In this document: positions 1 through 8,302 of the stretch, piece by piece | Layout: the number at the start of each line of letters is the position of its first letter | Numbering within the stretch: the first letter of the stretch is position 1 | Assembly (NCBI RefSeq): GCF_021390675.1 | Contig: NZ_JAJEJV010000004.1 | Coordinates: forward strand, 2,418,001 to 2,482,000 | DNA length: 64,000 bases | Direction of reading: 5' to 3' | From: Dyella sp. 2HG41-7 | Lineage (GTDB): Bacteria > Pseudomonadota > Gammaproteobacteria > Xanthomonadales > Rhodanobacteraceae | The notes under the pieces: model-generated | The model's database searches: none | Seen by the model: only the letters and a program-made list of their open reading frames with translations | Told to the model about the DNA's origin: nothing | Translations under genes and position numbers: made by a program

Positions 1-1194
1 AAAACCTGGGCGGTTTTCGCCATTGCGTTTGTGGTCGGCGCCTGGGTGATCTGGGCGCTAGGCGTGGAAGATGGTTTCTCGAAGCTCATCCACTTTCTTG
101 GCGTTTCGGCGGCCGTTCTGATTGCCGCGCGTCTTGCCGCCATCCTTGCGCAAGGTGCGCTCGGCAGATTGTTCCACACGCAAAATGTCGTTCAAATGGA
201 TGAGGTCAGCGATGCACGCGGTCGTCTCGTCCAGCGGTACTACCCCATTATTCATGGGCTCGTATCGTTCTTTATCACCATCCTCACCATCGTCGCCTTG
301 CTTCAGGCGTGGGGGCTGGATGCCGTCGGTTGGTTCGCACATGGCGCCGTGGGTCGAAGCCTAACGTCTGCTGCGCTCACGATACTGGTAGCAACTGTTA
401 TCGCCATCTCAGTATGGGAGGCGGCTAGTTTCAGTATCGAGCGGCGAATTTACCAATGGACCGAGCGTGGCGATCTGATGCGTGCGGCGCGACTGCGCAC
501 GTTGTTGCCCATGATGCGTACGTGCCTGTTGATCGCCGTAGTGTTGATCGTTGGACTCACCGCGCTGAACGAGATCGGCATCAACACCACGCCGCTGCTT
601 GCGGGCGCGAGCATTATCGGTGTCGCGCTTGGATTCGGTTCGCAAAAGCTGGTGCAGGACTTTATCACCGGCATTTTCTTGATGATGGAAAACGCCATGC
701 AAGTGGGCGACTGGGTGACGGTCGCGGGCGTTTCCGGAACGGTGGAGTATCTGTCTGTGCGCACGGTGCGGCTGCGCGGCGGGGACGGTTCGCTCTACAC
801 CATACCGTTTAGCTCCGTGACAACGGTCAACAACGTCAATCGCGGCGTAGGCAACGCGGCCATGAGCGTGAGCATTGCCTATGGTGAAGACGTGGAGCGT
901 GCGATCGACGAACTCACTGCCATCGGCAAGGAGATGCGCAGCGATACAGCATTCCAAAAGCTGATACTCAAGGATCTGGAAATTTGGGGCGTGGATGCCG
1001 TGGACGGTTCGAAGATCACCATCGCAGGCCAAATGCAGTGCACCGATAAAGGTCGCTGGGGCGTGCAACGCGAGTTCAATCGACGCATCGAGCAACGTTT
1101 CCGCGACGTCGGCATCGAGCTTGCCAACCCCCGCACCAGTTATTTGTTTACGCAATCCAATACCAATCCACCGGCGAAATCTTCTGCGAAATGA
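1..1194 (+). CDS. MscS-family mechanosensitive channel, 5'-truncated by the window edge
   Basis: The reading frame is open from the first bases of the window with no stop upstream of the first possible start (GTG at 31), so the N-terminus lies outside. It is an inner-membrane small-conductance mechanosensitive channel that would release solutes on hypo-osmotic shock. Several hydrophobic helices are followed by the pore helix and beta-domain signature, seen as LLAGASIIGVALGFGSQKLV and then a stretch ending in GDWV, typical of MscS. The C-terminal alpha/beta domain is followed by a polar tail. At least 387 residues are visible. The family call is secure; the gating properties and full length are not visible. 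Confidence 0.92.
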   Translation, partial: KTWAVFAIAFVVGAWVIWALGVEDGFSKLIHFLGVSAAVLIAARLAAILAQGALGRLFHTQNVVQMDEVSDARGRLVQRYYPIIHGLVSFFITILTIVALLQAWGLDAVGWFAHGAVGRSLTSAALTILVATVIAISVWEAASFSIERRIYQWTERGDLMRAARLRTLLPMMRTCLLIAVVLIVGLTALNEIGINTTPLLAGASIIGVALGFGSQKLVQDFITGIFLMMENAMQVGDWVTVAGVSGTVEYLSVRTVRLRGGDGSLYTIPFSSVTTVNNVNRGVGNAAMSVSIAYGEDVERAIDELTAIGKEMRSDTAFQKLILKDLEIWGVDAVDGSKITIAGQMQCTDKGRWGVQREFNRRIEQRFRDVGIELANPRTSYLFTQSNTNPPAKSSAK

Positions 1195-1267
1195 GTTTTG
1201 TCGCAGGGTGTTGGTGACGTCACCTTCATGACGACGACGTTAATTTGCAGGAGTTTAGGAGAATCCC

Positions 1268-2128
1268 ATGAGCATGTTGCAGGTCGAAACGGATAGCCTG
1301 GGTCGGTCGATCGAGCTGTTTTACGAAGATATCGGGTACGGGCCGCCGGTTGTGCTGTTGCACGGATGGCCGTTCGATCATGCGATGTGGGAAGAGCAAG
1401 CCTTTATGTTGGCGAGCAACGGGTGTCGCGTCATCACCTACGACCGCCGCGGTTTCGGGCAGTCGTCCAAACCCGCCGACGGTTATAACTTCAATCGTTT
1501 CGTCGACGACTTGAAAGCTGTGCTCGACGCCTTGGATTTGCACGACGTCACTTTGGTCGGCTATTCGATGGGGGCGGGCGAGGTGGTGCGTTATATGAGT
1601 CGCCATCTCGGTCAGCGTGTCACGCGCTTCGCGTTGGTGAGCACGCTTACGCCGACCATCGCCAAAAACAAAGACAATCCCGATGGCGCGGACGAGAACC
1701 GTTTCGAAGATGTTTGCACGCGCATTCGCGCCGATCGCTTTGCATATGTCGATCAGTTCGTCGAGCAGCTGTTCGAGGGCGCGCACGTTCCTCTGGCGGT
1801 GGCGGATTGGGTGACATCGCTTGCCGATCCCGCGTCGCGTATCGCCATGCTGTCGTGCGTGCGTGCATTTGCCGAAACGGATTTCACCGGCGATATGGCG
1901 GCGGCCATCAACTTGCCGTCGCTGGTGATCCATGGCACCGAAGATCGCATTGCGCCGCTGGCGTCGAACGGCCGCCGCACGGCGGACCTTTTGCCGGGAA
2001 GTATTTTCCGGCCGTATGAAGGCGCCCCGCATGGCTTGTTCGCCACGCACGCATCCGCGCTGAGCGATGATTTGTTGGGCTTGGTGCGTTCGCCGCCGAC
2101 GCATACATTGCCGCCGCCGGTGTTTTAA
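1268..2128 (+). CDS. alpha/beta hydrolase (non-heme chloroperoxidase-like)
   Basis: This is a 286-residue cytosolic alpha/beta-hydrolase. The oxyanion region HGWPFDH (about 32-38) and the nucleophile elbow GYSMGAG with Ser100 are visible. The acid lies near HGTEDRIAP (about 225-233) and the base is the His of GAPHGLF near the C-terminus. The GYSMGAGEVVRY stretch is typical of the cofactor-free haloperoxidase/esterase branch. A good ribosome site (AGGAG, then TTAGGAG) precedes ATG 1268. It is transcribed away from MscS and converges on thiE. The natural substrate cannot be inferred; an esterase or lactonase role is as likely as perhydrolysis. Confidence 0.88.
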   Translation: MSMLQVETDSLGRSIELFYEDIGYGPPVVLLHGWPFDHAMWEEQAFMLASNGCRVITYDRRGFGQSSKPADGYNFNRFVDDLKAVLDALDLHDVTLVGYSMGAGEVVRYMSRHLGQRVTRFALVSTLTPTIAKNKDNPDGADENRFEDVCTRIRADRFAYVDQFVEQLFEGAHVPLAVADWVTSLADPASRIAMLSCVRAFAETDFTGDMAAAINLPSLVIHGTEDRIAPLASNGRRTADLLPGSIFRPYEGAPHGLFATHASALSDDLLGLVRSPPTHTLPPPVF

Positions 2129-2160
2129 GGTCGGGCGATACGTTCGATATGCCCAAATAA

Positions 2161-2186
2161 AACGGGCCGCCTTGGCGGCGGCCCGG
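2161..2186 (-). terminator. intrinsic terminator of thiM-thiE
   Basis: A 9-bp GC stem, CGGGCCGCC (2163-2171) with GGCGGCCCG (2177-2185), encloses a 5-base loop. On the minus strand it is followed by TTTTATTT, giving a classical U-tract. It lies about 130 bases past the thiE stop. It has no T-run on the plus strand, so it serves the minus-strand operon. Confidence 0.7.
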
Positions 2187-2208
2187 TCGGGCATCGGTCA
2201 TCCATGTT

Positions 2209-2226
2209 GAGGAGGGGCCCCTCCTC
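2209..2226. repeat. perfect 18-bp GC palindrome
   Basis: GAGGAGGGG (2209-2217) is followed directly by its exact reverse complement CCCCTCCTC (2218-2226), without a spacer. It sits between the convergent hydrolase and thiE genes, just upstream (minus sense) of the terminator. Function unknown; it could be a protein site or a pause element. Confidence 0.6.
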
Positions 2227-2313
2227 GGCGCCTGACTTCCCGGCCGACGTTTTATCTCATATCAGGGCGTAGATGTCAGGTGTTCCAATGAGCAATGGCC
2301 CTTGATGACAACT

Positions 2314-2958
2314 TCACATGCCTGCACGCACGCCTTGCATGCTCGCCCAAAAATCGGCGGCGGCTTGCATCGGATCGGGCGTTCCGCAAATGGCGGAGAC
2401 AACCGCCATTCCTTGCGCGCCGGCGGCAAATACTTGGCGAATATGCGCTTTTTTTAACCCCCCAATAGCAACAGCTGGAACGGGACATAGCGTAACGATA
2501 CGGGCCAAGCCATCGAATCCGATGGGCTTTTCATGGTCGGGCTTGGTGGGCGTGGCGAACACGGGCCCAACGCCGATGTAGTCGACCACGGCGGGGTCAA
2601 CTGCCTGCGCCGCAAACTCTGAATTCACCGACAGACCGAGAATCATATCCGGGCCGATACGCGTACGCGCCAAAGCGGGGGCGACGTCGCGCTGACCGAT
2701 ATGCAGCGCATCGACGCCGGCTTCAACCGCGGCGTCGATATCGTCATTCATCACGATGAGCGCCGACGTGCCGCGCAGGGCGTCCTTGACCTCACGCGCT
2801 AGCGCAATCCGCTCCGCGGTCGAGGCCTGTTTGTTGCGCACTTGCACGACGGTAGCGCCGCCGGCGACGGCGGCACACGCGGTTTCCACCATGGAGTGTT
2901 CGCGGCAAAGATCGGGATCGAGCACGAGATAAAGCGAGAGATCGAACGGTTTTTTCAT
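2314..2958 (-). CDS. thiE: thiamine-phosphate synthase
   Basis: ThiE condenses HMP-pyrophosphate with hydroxyethylthiazole phosphate to give thiamine monophosphate in the cytosol. The 214-residue protein shows the TIM-barrel pattern: YLVLDPDLC near the N-terminus, VVQVRNKQ (the usual VQLREK strand), IVMNDD, ALHIGQRDV, a GVGPVFATPTKPDH phosphate/magnesium loop, and AIGGL. Length matches the family. Its ATG overlaps the thiM stop (ATGA at 2955-2958), so translation is probably coupled. It shares the TPP riboswitch upstream of thiM and ends before the terminator at 2161-2186. Confidence 0.96.
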   Translation of the reverse strand: MKKPFDLSLYLVLDPDLCREHSMVETACAAVAGGATVVQVRNKQASTAERIALAREVKDALRGTSALIVMNDDIDAAVEAGVDALHIGQRDVAPALARTRIGPDMILGLSVNSEFAAQAVDPAVVDYIGVGPVFATPTKPDHEKPIGFDGLARIVTLCPVPAVAIGGLKKAHIRQVFAAGAQGMAVVSAICGTPDPMQAAADFWASMQGVRAGM

Positions 2959-3764
2959 ACGAACGCGACTTTAGCCTGTGCGCGCAGCATCGTTCCATTG
3001 AGCGCAGCAAGCGCATCGATAAATCGCCATGCGAACGAACCGGGGCCCTCTGCATGCTGTGCGGCCTGCGTTCCGGCCACGGCAAATGCGGCTAGCGCGC
3101 TGACCGTCGCGGTGAGCGGATCCTCCGGCGCCACGGCCGTCACTGCGCCGACGAGGCAGGTGAGGGCGCAACCCATGGCGGTGATCTTGGGCATAAGTTC
3201 CGAGCCGCCTTCGATACGCGCGGCGCGCTGTCCATCGGTGACGAAATCCGCTGCCCCCGTTACAGCGACAACTGCACCCGTTCGTCCGGCCAGCATGGCG
3301 GCCGACGCTTCCGCGCTCTCCACCGTGTCGCTACTGTCCACGCCGCGACCGGCACTGGCGGCGCCGACCAGGGCCATGATTTCCGAGGCGTTGCCGCGAA
3401 TAACGGTCGGCCGCAGCGTCAACAATTCTTCGGTCGTCTCGCGACGAAACGATGTCGCGAAATGCGCCACTGGATCGAGCACCCACGGCTTGCCGCTCTC
3501 GTTCGCAGCATTCGCCGCTTTGCGCATGCCATCCAGCCAGTACGGCGAAAGCGTGCCGATATTGATCGTGAGCGCGCCGGCGATCTTTGCGAATTCGCCG
3601 GCCTCCTCCGGTGCGTGCACCATCGCGGGCGACGCACCTGCGGCGAGCAAGACATTCGCGGCGAAGTTCATTGCAACGTAGTTGGTAATGCACTGCACGA
3701 GCGGCGAGGTTTGACGCATTCGATCAAAAAGTTCGCCATAGGAATGGCGTGTGGCTGCAGTCAT
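2955..3764 (-). CDS. thiM: hydroxyethylthiazole kinase
   Basis: ThiM phosphorylates 4-methyl-5-(beta-hydroxyethyl)thiazole, a salvage step that feeds ThiE. Visible signatures are PLVQCITNYVAMNFAANVLL near the N-terminus, GASPAMVHAPEEAGEF, LDPVA, and the C-terminal catalytic glycine-cysteine region MGCALTCLVGA. I chose ATG 3764 (protein begins MTAATRHS) because GGAG lies 7-8 bases upstream; an in-frame extension to 3800 has no better site. The gene is 72 bases downstream of the TPP riboswitch. With thiE alone and no thiC or thiG here, this locus looks like salvage. Confidence 0.96.
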   Translation of the reverse strand: MTAATRHSYGELFDRMRQTSPLVQCITNYVAMNFAANVLLAAGASPAMVHAPEEAGEFAKIAGALTINIGTLSPYWLDGMRKAANAANESGKPWVLDPVAHFATSFRRETTEELLTLRPTVIRGNASEIMALVGAASAGRGVDSSDTVESAEASAAMLAGRTGAVVAVTGAADFVTDGQRAARIEGGSELMPKITAMGCALTCLVGAVTAVAPEDPLTATVSALAAFAVAGTQAAQHAEGPGSFAWRFIDALAALNGTMLRAQAKVAFV

Positions 3765-3835
3765 GATAGGGCTCCGTAAGAAACCCAGGACAGCCGACAT
3801 CGAACGATGAACGCACGGTTGCCCGTGTTTGCACC

Positions 3836-3932
3836 ATCCCTACGCCAGCACGAACTGGATCAGGTTCAACGGGTCACTGCGCTGCGTACTCGCCAACAGA
3901 ATCTCAGCCCCTTGGCAGGGCACCCCTGGTGA
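3836..3932 (-). promoter_or_regulatory. TPP riboswitch (THI element) of thiM-thiE
   Basis: Read on the minus strand, the element begins CACCAGGGGTGCC, continues through the invariant CTGAGA (pyrimidine-binding arm) and ends with GTTGAACCTGATC and GCGTAGGG. These are the conserved blocks of the thiamine-pyrophosphate riboswitch in the right order and spacing. It ends about 70 bases before the thiM start, whose GGAG site could be sequestered, so translational control is plausible. TTGACA on the minus strand (plus 3962-3967) is a possible -35 box, but I see no convincing -10 at normal spacing. Confidence 0.95.
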
Positions 3933-4010
3933 ATAAACAGGGTCGCCGACCGTGTACGTATTGTCAAATCCGTTGGGCCAGCGGAAGCGGCATGCCTTAC
4001 CATTCTTGGT

Positions 4011-4610
4011 ATGGCAGCCACCAAGACGCAAAAATCCCGCCCGATTACCCGTGCGTTCTGCAACCGCGACCCGCTCGTCGTTGCGCCGGAACTGCTCAAT
4101 AAGGTGCTGATATGCCGGGACGGGCGAGCTGGGCGGATTGTGGAAGTGGAGGCCTATCGCGGCGCCGACGATCCGGCGGCGCATTCGTTTCGAGGCAAAA
4201 CGCCGCGCACGGAGGTGATGTTCGGGCCGCCGGGACATATGTATGTCTACTTTACCTATGGCATGCACTGGTGCGGAAACGTGGTGTGCGGCCCGAAAGG
4301 CGAGGGCAACGCCGTGCTTATTCGCGCTTTGCAGCCCATCGCCGGCCTGGATTTGATGTACGCAGCGCGTCCGTTGGCGAAAAACGATCGGCAACTGTGC
4401 AACGGGCCCGCGTGCCTCACGCAAGCGATGAGCATGACCAAGTTGCAAAACGGCATCGATCTGATCGCGGGCGACGACTACGCGGTGGTGGATGATGGAA
4501 CGCCGCCGCCATCGCAGCTTGTACAAACGACGCGCATCGGACTCACCAAGGCGGCGGACTATCCGTGGCGTTGGTATGTGCCGGATAGTCCTTACGTTTC
4601 GAAGAAATAG
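4011..4610 (+). CDS. DNA-3-methyladenine glycosylase (AAG/MPG family)
   Basis: This is a 199-residue monofunctional base-excision repair glycosylase that removes alkylated and deaminated purines. GRIVEVEAY (41-49) carries the catalytic Glu47 and the intercalating Tyr49, by analogy with Glu125/Tyr127 of the human enzyme. HSFRGKTPR, FGPPGHMYVY and FTYGMHWCGNVV follow, as in the family, and the C-terminal NGPACLTQAM helix is present. The gene is divergent from the TPP riboswitch and stops only 6 bases before the convergent Mig-14-like gene. It appears to be a single-gene unit. Confidence 0.95.
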   Translation: MAATKTQKSRPITRAFCNRDPLVVAPELLNKVLICRDGRAGRIVEVEAYRGADDPAAHSFRGKTPRTEVMFGPPGHMYVYFTYGMHWCGNVVCGPKGEGNAVLIRALQPIAGLDLMYAARPLAKNDRQLCNGPACLTQAMSMTKLQNGIDLIAGDDYAVVDDGTPPPSQLVQTTRIGLTKAADYPWRWYVPDSPYVSKK

Positions 4611-4616
4611 GAGCCT

Positions 4617-5540
4617 CTAAGGAAGCCAGTATCCGCTCAATCCGCGCGGAACAGGGTTGCACCACTGATTTTTGTATTCGGCATTAGACTTGCCGTAGCT
4701 ATAGATCAACAATTTGCCGCTTTGCCGGCTTTCTTCCCAAGCATTGCGTCCATTGATATAGGAAAGCAAAGCCCCTGGGCTAAGCCGCTTGAGCGTCTTG
4801 TCCACGCCGCCGTTTATATAGTCGATGCAGATGGTGCTGCGCGTGTCGGCGCGAAAATTGATTTGAATGGCGACGGGGGCCTCGTCGAGCCAAAGCACTT
4901 TTCCAAAGAGAAACTTTTTTAGCGCGGAAAACGTTTCGGCGAGCGAGTCGGATCCGAGCGGCTTTCGTTGCCAGCGTTGCGCAAATAGCTCCGTGTAGAT
5001 GCCGGCAATGTCGTCGTCGCTGAACTCCTGAACGTCGCGAACGATTCCGCCTTGGCGCTCAAACCTTCGCACCTTCATTTCATACTCTTTCTTACCGGTA
5101 GGCAGCTCTTCTGGAATTCGCTTGAGAATAGCCATGCTCTTGGTGGCGCCCCCGACGAAAAGCGACCCGGCGATTTGCGAGCGCTGCTGGTTCAGCAAAT
5201 ACTTCGCCTTGTAGAGAACGGTGCAGCGATGCTGCGGGTCGATCGGCAAATAGATCGCCGGATACCCGAAATCGACCTTGTCGATAAGATGTTGGGCGCT
5301 CAGCGCAGAGTGATCGCCCGCAATAAATGCACCCCAAGTGGGAACGGCGCCTACGCATTGACCATTTTCGAAGTAGCCGCGATAGCGAACTTTTATGCCA
5401 TGCGCATTTTCGAAATATTTCAAGACATCCGGATGGACAATAAAGCTACCGCCCCACGTGTCATAGCAATGGGCGTAATCCGCTTCGCTTAATGCGCTGG
5501 TGTTGGCCGAGCGAAGGTCGTATGCGAGATTGGAAAACAA
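4617..5540 (-). CDS. Mig-14-like GNAT-fold protein
   Basis: The 307-residue protein resembles Mig-14, linked in Salmonella and Pseudomonas to antimicrobial-peptide resistance. Recalled family features present are YDTWGGSFIVHPDVLKYF near residues 29-44, GAVPTWGAFIAGDHSAL, a central region of basic and acidic helices, and the C-terminal YSYGKSNAEYKNQWC. The fold of this group is GNAT-like, so an acyltransferase role is possible. The only in-frame start is TTG 5540 (MFSNLAYD); upstream codons run to a stop without ATG or GTG, and the ribosome site (AAAGG) is distant. Role in this organism is inferred only. Confidence 0.75.
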   Translation of the reverse strand: MFSNLAYDLRSANTSALSEADYAHCYDTWGGSFIVHPDVLKYFENAHGIKVRYRGYFENGQCVGAVPTWGAFIAGDHSALSAQHLIDKVDFGYPAIYLPIDPQHRCTVLYKAKYLLNQQRSQIAGSLFVGGATKSMAILKRIPEELPTGKKEYEMKVRRFERQGGIVRDVQEFSDDDIAGIYTELFAQRWQRKPLGSDSLAETFSALKKFLFGKVLWLDEAPVAIQINFRADTRSTICIDYINGGVDKTLKRLSPGALLSYINGRNAWEESRQSGKLLIYSYGKSNAEYKNQWCNPVPRGLSGYWLP

Positions 5541-5709
5541 GTGAGATTCACCGGCCTTTGAATGGATCGGATGACGCGTTACACGATCTTATACGCCACT
5601 GCCGTTCTGGATGAGTCTCTCACGGAAGTCGTTACAGTGGTGTGGTTTGGTTGGCGAGTTCCGATCCGACGGGGGTGGCGGCATTCTGTATGGTCGTTCG
5701 ACCACGAAG

Positions 5710-6015
5710 CTATTTGTCCATCGTTTCATAGGCGGCAACCCAGCCATCGCCAATTTCCACAAAGCGCACATGGGCCGCTTCGGTCGATCCGGCGCTCATT
5801 TCCATAAGTATTTCGACGGCCCTCAAGGCCTGGGTTAGGGCGCGAGCGTCGACGTAAGGCGAAAGCCGCAATGCATCGCGCACAAGTTGCACAACGCCGT
5901 GCGCGTTTTCGATCAGCGTGTATGCGTCGTCGAGCAGGCGAAGCGGATTAACGACGGGAGCGGCGAAGTAGCTGGCGCTGAGGGTTAGCCAGGCGCCATC
6001 GGCTTTTTCTTTCAT
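5710..6015 (-). CDS. small hypothetical protein
   Basis: A 101-residue, mostly helical, probably cytosolic protein that I do not recognise. I chose ATG 6015 (MKEKADGAW) because AAAGGA lies 6-8 bases upstream. An in-frame upstream start (6054) would lack such a site. The middle is leucine/alanine-rich with many acidic residues (LLDDAYTLIENAHGVV) and contains no metal-binding or catalytic motif. It is preceded by a 500-base structured gap that may hold its promoter. No obvious operon partner. Confidence 0.6.
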   Translation of the reverse strand: MKEKADGAWLTLSASYFAAPVVNPLRLLDDAYTLIENAHGVVQLVRDALRLSPYVDARALTQALRAVEILMEMSAGSTEAAHVRFVEIGDGWVAAYETMDK

Positions 6016-6515
6016 GGGGAATCCTTTGCGCAGGGGAGCGGTGGCGCAGGGCATATGCCGCGCACGCTTGGGATCGCGCCGCGCATTGCACGCGACGCGA
6101 AGGGTTACAGGTAAGACCTGTCCGACTTGTAGGAATCAGCTGCTTCCATTTCGTCGGAAACCCACTATGGCCCGACGCCGCGCCGAAGGCGTGGCGGTGA
6201 AGTAATTGACGCAAAGCACCGCTGCGGGAGCACGGGATCGTGCGGGTGCCGTATGATCGAGCGTAACCATCGTTAACTCCGTAACCAAGTTGGTGGTGGC
6301 CAGCGGATCGTCTGAGCGCCTAACTCCGGCGATCCGCGTTACTTCACATCATGTCGGACGTGTCGTGTTCATCGAGGCGGATGCGCACGCCCGACAGTTG
6401 AACTTTTGCACAAGGTGCGGGCCCGATCTGTCGGGCGCAATGGATTTCGCGTGTCAGTGAATCCTACGCGACGTATCCGAAAATGCTTTTGCAATGCGTA
6501 TGAAAATCGCAGCGC
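6016..6515. other. 500-base intergenic region with inverted repeats
   Basis: No convincing gene. Three dyads stand out: CGCCCGACAG (6388-6397) with CTGTCGGGCG (6428-6437), enclosing an inner GCAC/GTGC hairpin; GCGGATCG (6303-6310) with CGATCCGC (6330-6337); and ACAGGT-AAG-ACCTGT (6107-6121), which has operator-like dimensions. Around 6208-6250 nested GCACC/GGTGC and GCACG/CGTGC stems occur. It is the leader side of the minus-strand gene at 5710-6015. It may hold an untranslated RNA or operators; I cannot assign a class. Confidence 0.4.
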
Positions 6516-7439
6516 CTAGATTTCCATAAACGGCATATCTACACGACGACGATACGCTTGGTAGAAACCGGGCGTGTGATGCAGTTGCGTGCCTTGCGTG
6601 AGAGATTCCTCGGAAGCGATGCGTCCAAGAAAGAACATATGCGATCCGATTTCCTGGCTGTGAACGATATCCAGCTCTTGAACCCGCAATGCCGAAGCAA
6701 CCGTTGGGATGCCGAATTCGCGCGATGGGCAAACCGGAAACGGAAGCGACTTCCAGTCATTCAAGGGAAGCTTGTGATGCTCGGCCAACTTGTAAACCGT
6801 ATCCTTCATGTCGGAAGGAATATTGGATAAAGCGACCCTGCGTGCTTCGCGCATTACGGGTTGGGAAATATTGGTGCTTCGCAACGCCAGCGAGAAAAAG
6901 CCGCTGCGTTCCAGCGGGCCAATCAAATCCATGGGGAAGATATTTCGATGCCCCGGCACGTCCACCGAAACGAGTATGACCGGGCGCGGACACAGATAGG
7001 CGATCATGAGTTGCTGCACCGCAGCCGATTCCATGGCGAGGTGATGCGGTGCGCGGTGTTTCTGCATCTGTCGGTTTTGAAGCCACGCGTTCCACGGACG
7101 TCGTGGCCAACCCAGACAATGATGTTCCCCGGCGGCGACGTGGTAGAGGGTGAGCGAGCGCGTGTCGATGGCGATCGATCCGGCATACGCAAGGTGCAGC
7201 GCGCCAAGAAGTTTTCCCGTGGCGCGATCGCGATATTCGAGCAAAGGGCGTTTGCCGGCATCGAGGCTCGTTGCGATGACCAATGGCATCAACGACGCTA
7301 CGGTGTGGTCCTTCGTGACATCGGCCGAATCACCATGCCAGTGCAGCGTCGCCGTCACCGCGTTCGACGGCGGCGCGATAGCTACCGTCGACCATTGCGG
7401 CAAAGGGCGCACAAACGGTCTTATCCATGCCTTGAGCAT
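6516..7439 (-). CDS. flavin reductase-like domain protein
   Basis: A 307-residue protein. The second half resembles the FMN-binding split-barrel of flavin reductase-like proteins: PVILVSVDVPGHRNIFPMDLI, then SGFFSLALRSTN and the DIVHSQEIGSHMFFLGRI strand typical of this fold. The first half (VAIAPPSNAVTATLHW and TGKLLGALHL) may be an extra domain. I chose ATG 7439 (MLKAWIRPF): the upstream methyltransferase stops at 7441-7443, one base earlier, so the two are translationally coupled. Cofactor (FMN) and substrate are inferred from the family only. It could act with the methyltransferase in one modification step. Confidence 0.65.
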   Translation of the reverse strand: MLKAWIRPFVRPLPQWSTVAIAPPSNAVTATLHWHGDSADVTKDHTVASLMPLVIATSLDAGKRPLLEYRDRATGKLLGALHLAYAGSIAIDTRSLTLYHVAAGEHHCLGWPRRPWNAWLQNRQMQKHRAPHHLAMESAAVQQLMIAYLCPRPVILVSVDVPGHRNIFPMDLIGPLERSGFFSLALRSTNISQPVMREARRVALSNIPSDMKDTVYKLAEHHKLPLNDWKSLPFPVCPSREFGIPTVASALRVQELDIVHSQEIGSHMFFLGRIASEESLTQGTQLHHTPGFYQAYRRRVDMPFMEI

Positions 7440-7440
7440 C

Positions 7441-8070
7441 TCAGGTTCGCCGAAATAGCAAAAAGATGTAGAGATTCGTCGCGAGCCCCATGCCGCGCGG
7501 CGTGACGCGTTCAAGGCGAAAATAGGGCGCTGCGGCATGCGCTACGACACGCGGCGTAAATCGATGAATACGGCTTTCGCTTGGAATGGCGTAGCGTCCG
7601 TGGCGCAGGAGATTGACGAGGTTTTTTCGCCACCAGCCGTAGCGCGCGTCGCCGAGATAGAACGGATTGAGCATGCTGGCCAGTACAAAACCGTCTTTAC
7701 GAACGACGCGCGATAGATCCTTGAACAGCGTCACATGATCGTCGATGTGATTGAGTACCGCGAAATTGGCGGTGACCGCGTGCACTTTGCAGGCAAGCGG
7801 CCATCCAATCTCGACAACGGTGTTGCGGGCGATTTCTTCACGGCAATGCTGCGTCAAATAATCACGCATCGCTTCCGAAGGCTCGTACACGAATGTCGCA
7901 TGTCCGTTGGCGGCATACGTCTTTGCATCGATACCCGTGCCCGCGCCGAAGTCGAGAATATCCGCGCCCTTGGCGAGACGACTTAGCACCATGCTCTGAA
8001 ACTGGCTGCGCACCCGACGATCGCGTCGCGATGTCTGGATAAAGACGTGGTAGTGCTCTCCGGTATGCAT
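7441..8070 (-). CDS. class I SAM-dependent methyltransferase
   Basis: A cytosolic Rossmann-fold methyltransferase of about 209 residues. Motif I is ILDFGAGTGIDAKTYA, the acidic residue after beta-2 lies in VYEPSEAM, and motif post-I/II is the AVTANFAVLNHIDDH region followed by KDLSRVVRKDGFVLASMLNP, the usual small-molecule methyltransferase order. ATG 8070 (MHTGEHYHVF) is chosen. The frame continues upstream to a TTG at 8175, so the start is uncertain. It precedes and is coupled to the flavin reductase-like gene with a one-base gap. The methyl acceptor is unknown; the hydrophobic C-terminus (LYIFLLF) suggests membrane proximity or a lipid substrate. Confidence 0.8.
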   Translation of the reverse strand: MHTGEHYHVFIQTSRRDRRVRSQFQSMVLSRLAKGADILDFGAGTGIDAKTYAANGHATFVYEPSEAMRDYLTQHCREEIARNTVVEIGWPLACKVHAVTANFAVLNHIDDHVTLFKDLSRVVRKDGFVLASMLNPFYLGDARYGWWRKNLVNLLRHGRYAIPSESRIHRFTPRVVAHAAAPYFRLERVTPRGMGLATNLYIFLLFRRT

Positions 8071-8302
8071 GTCGCTGGCAACCTTGCTAATCCGCACACG
8101 ATCTTCAAACCCCGTGACGTCGAGGTCTCGTCCAGGTGAGTGCCGATCGGGCAATAAAAGGTTACAAGGCCCCAAGTCCGGTCTTTCCGCGGAAAAGCTG
8201 AAGGGAGCTGCGTATTGGCATCCCGTTGGCTTTATGGCGACGCGATGATTACGACTGCGTTGATACGGTTGAGGCCGGCATTATCGAAAGGGCCGAAAAG
8301 AC

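Noticed and set aside
6190-6290. c-di-GMP riboswitch
   Set aside because: GACGCAAAGC resembles part of the class I motif, but the matching upstream GGCAAACC segment and the conserved downstream receptor are absent in the right order.
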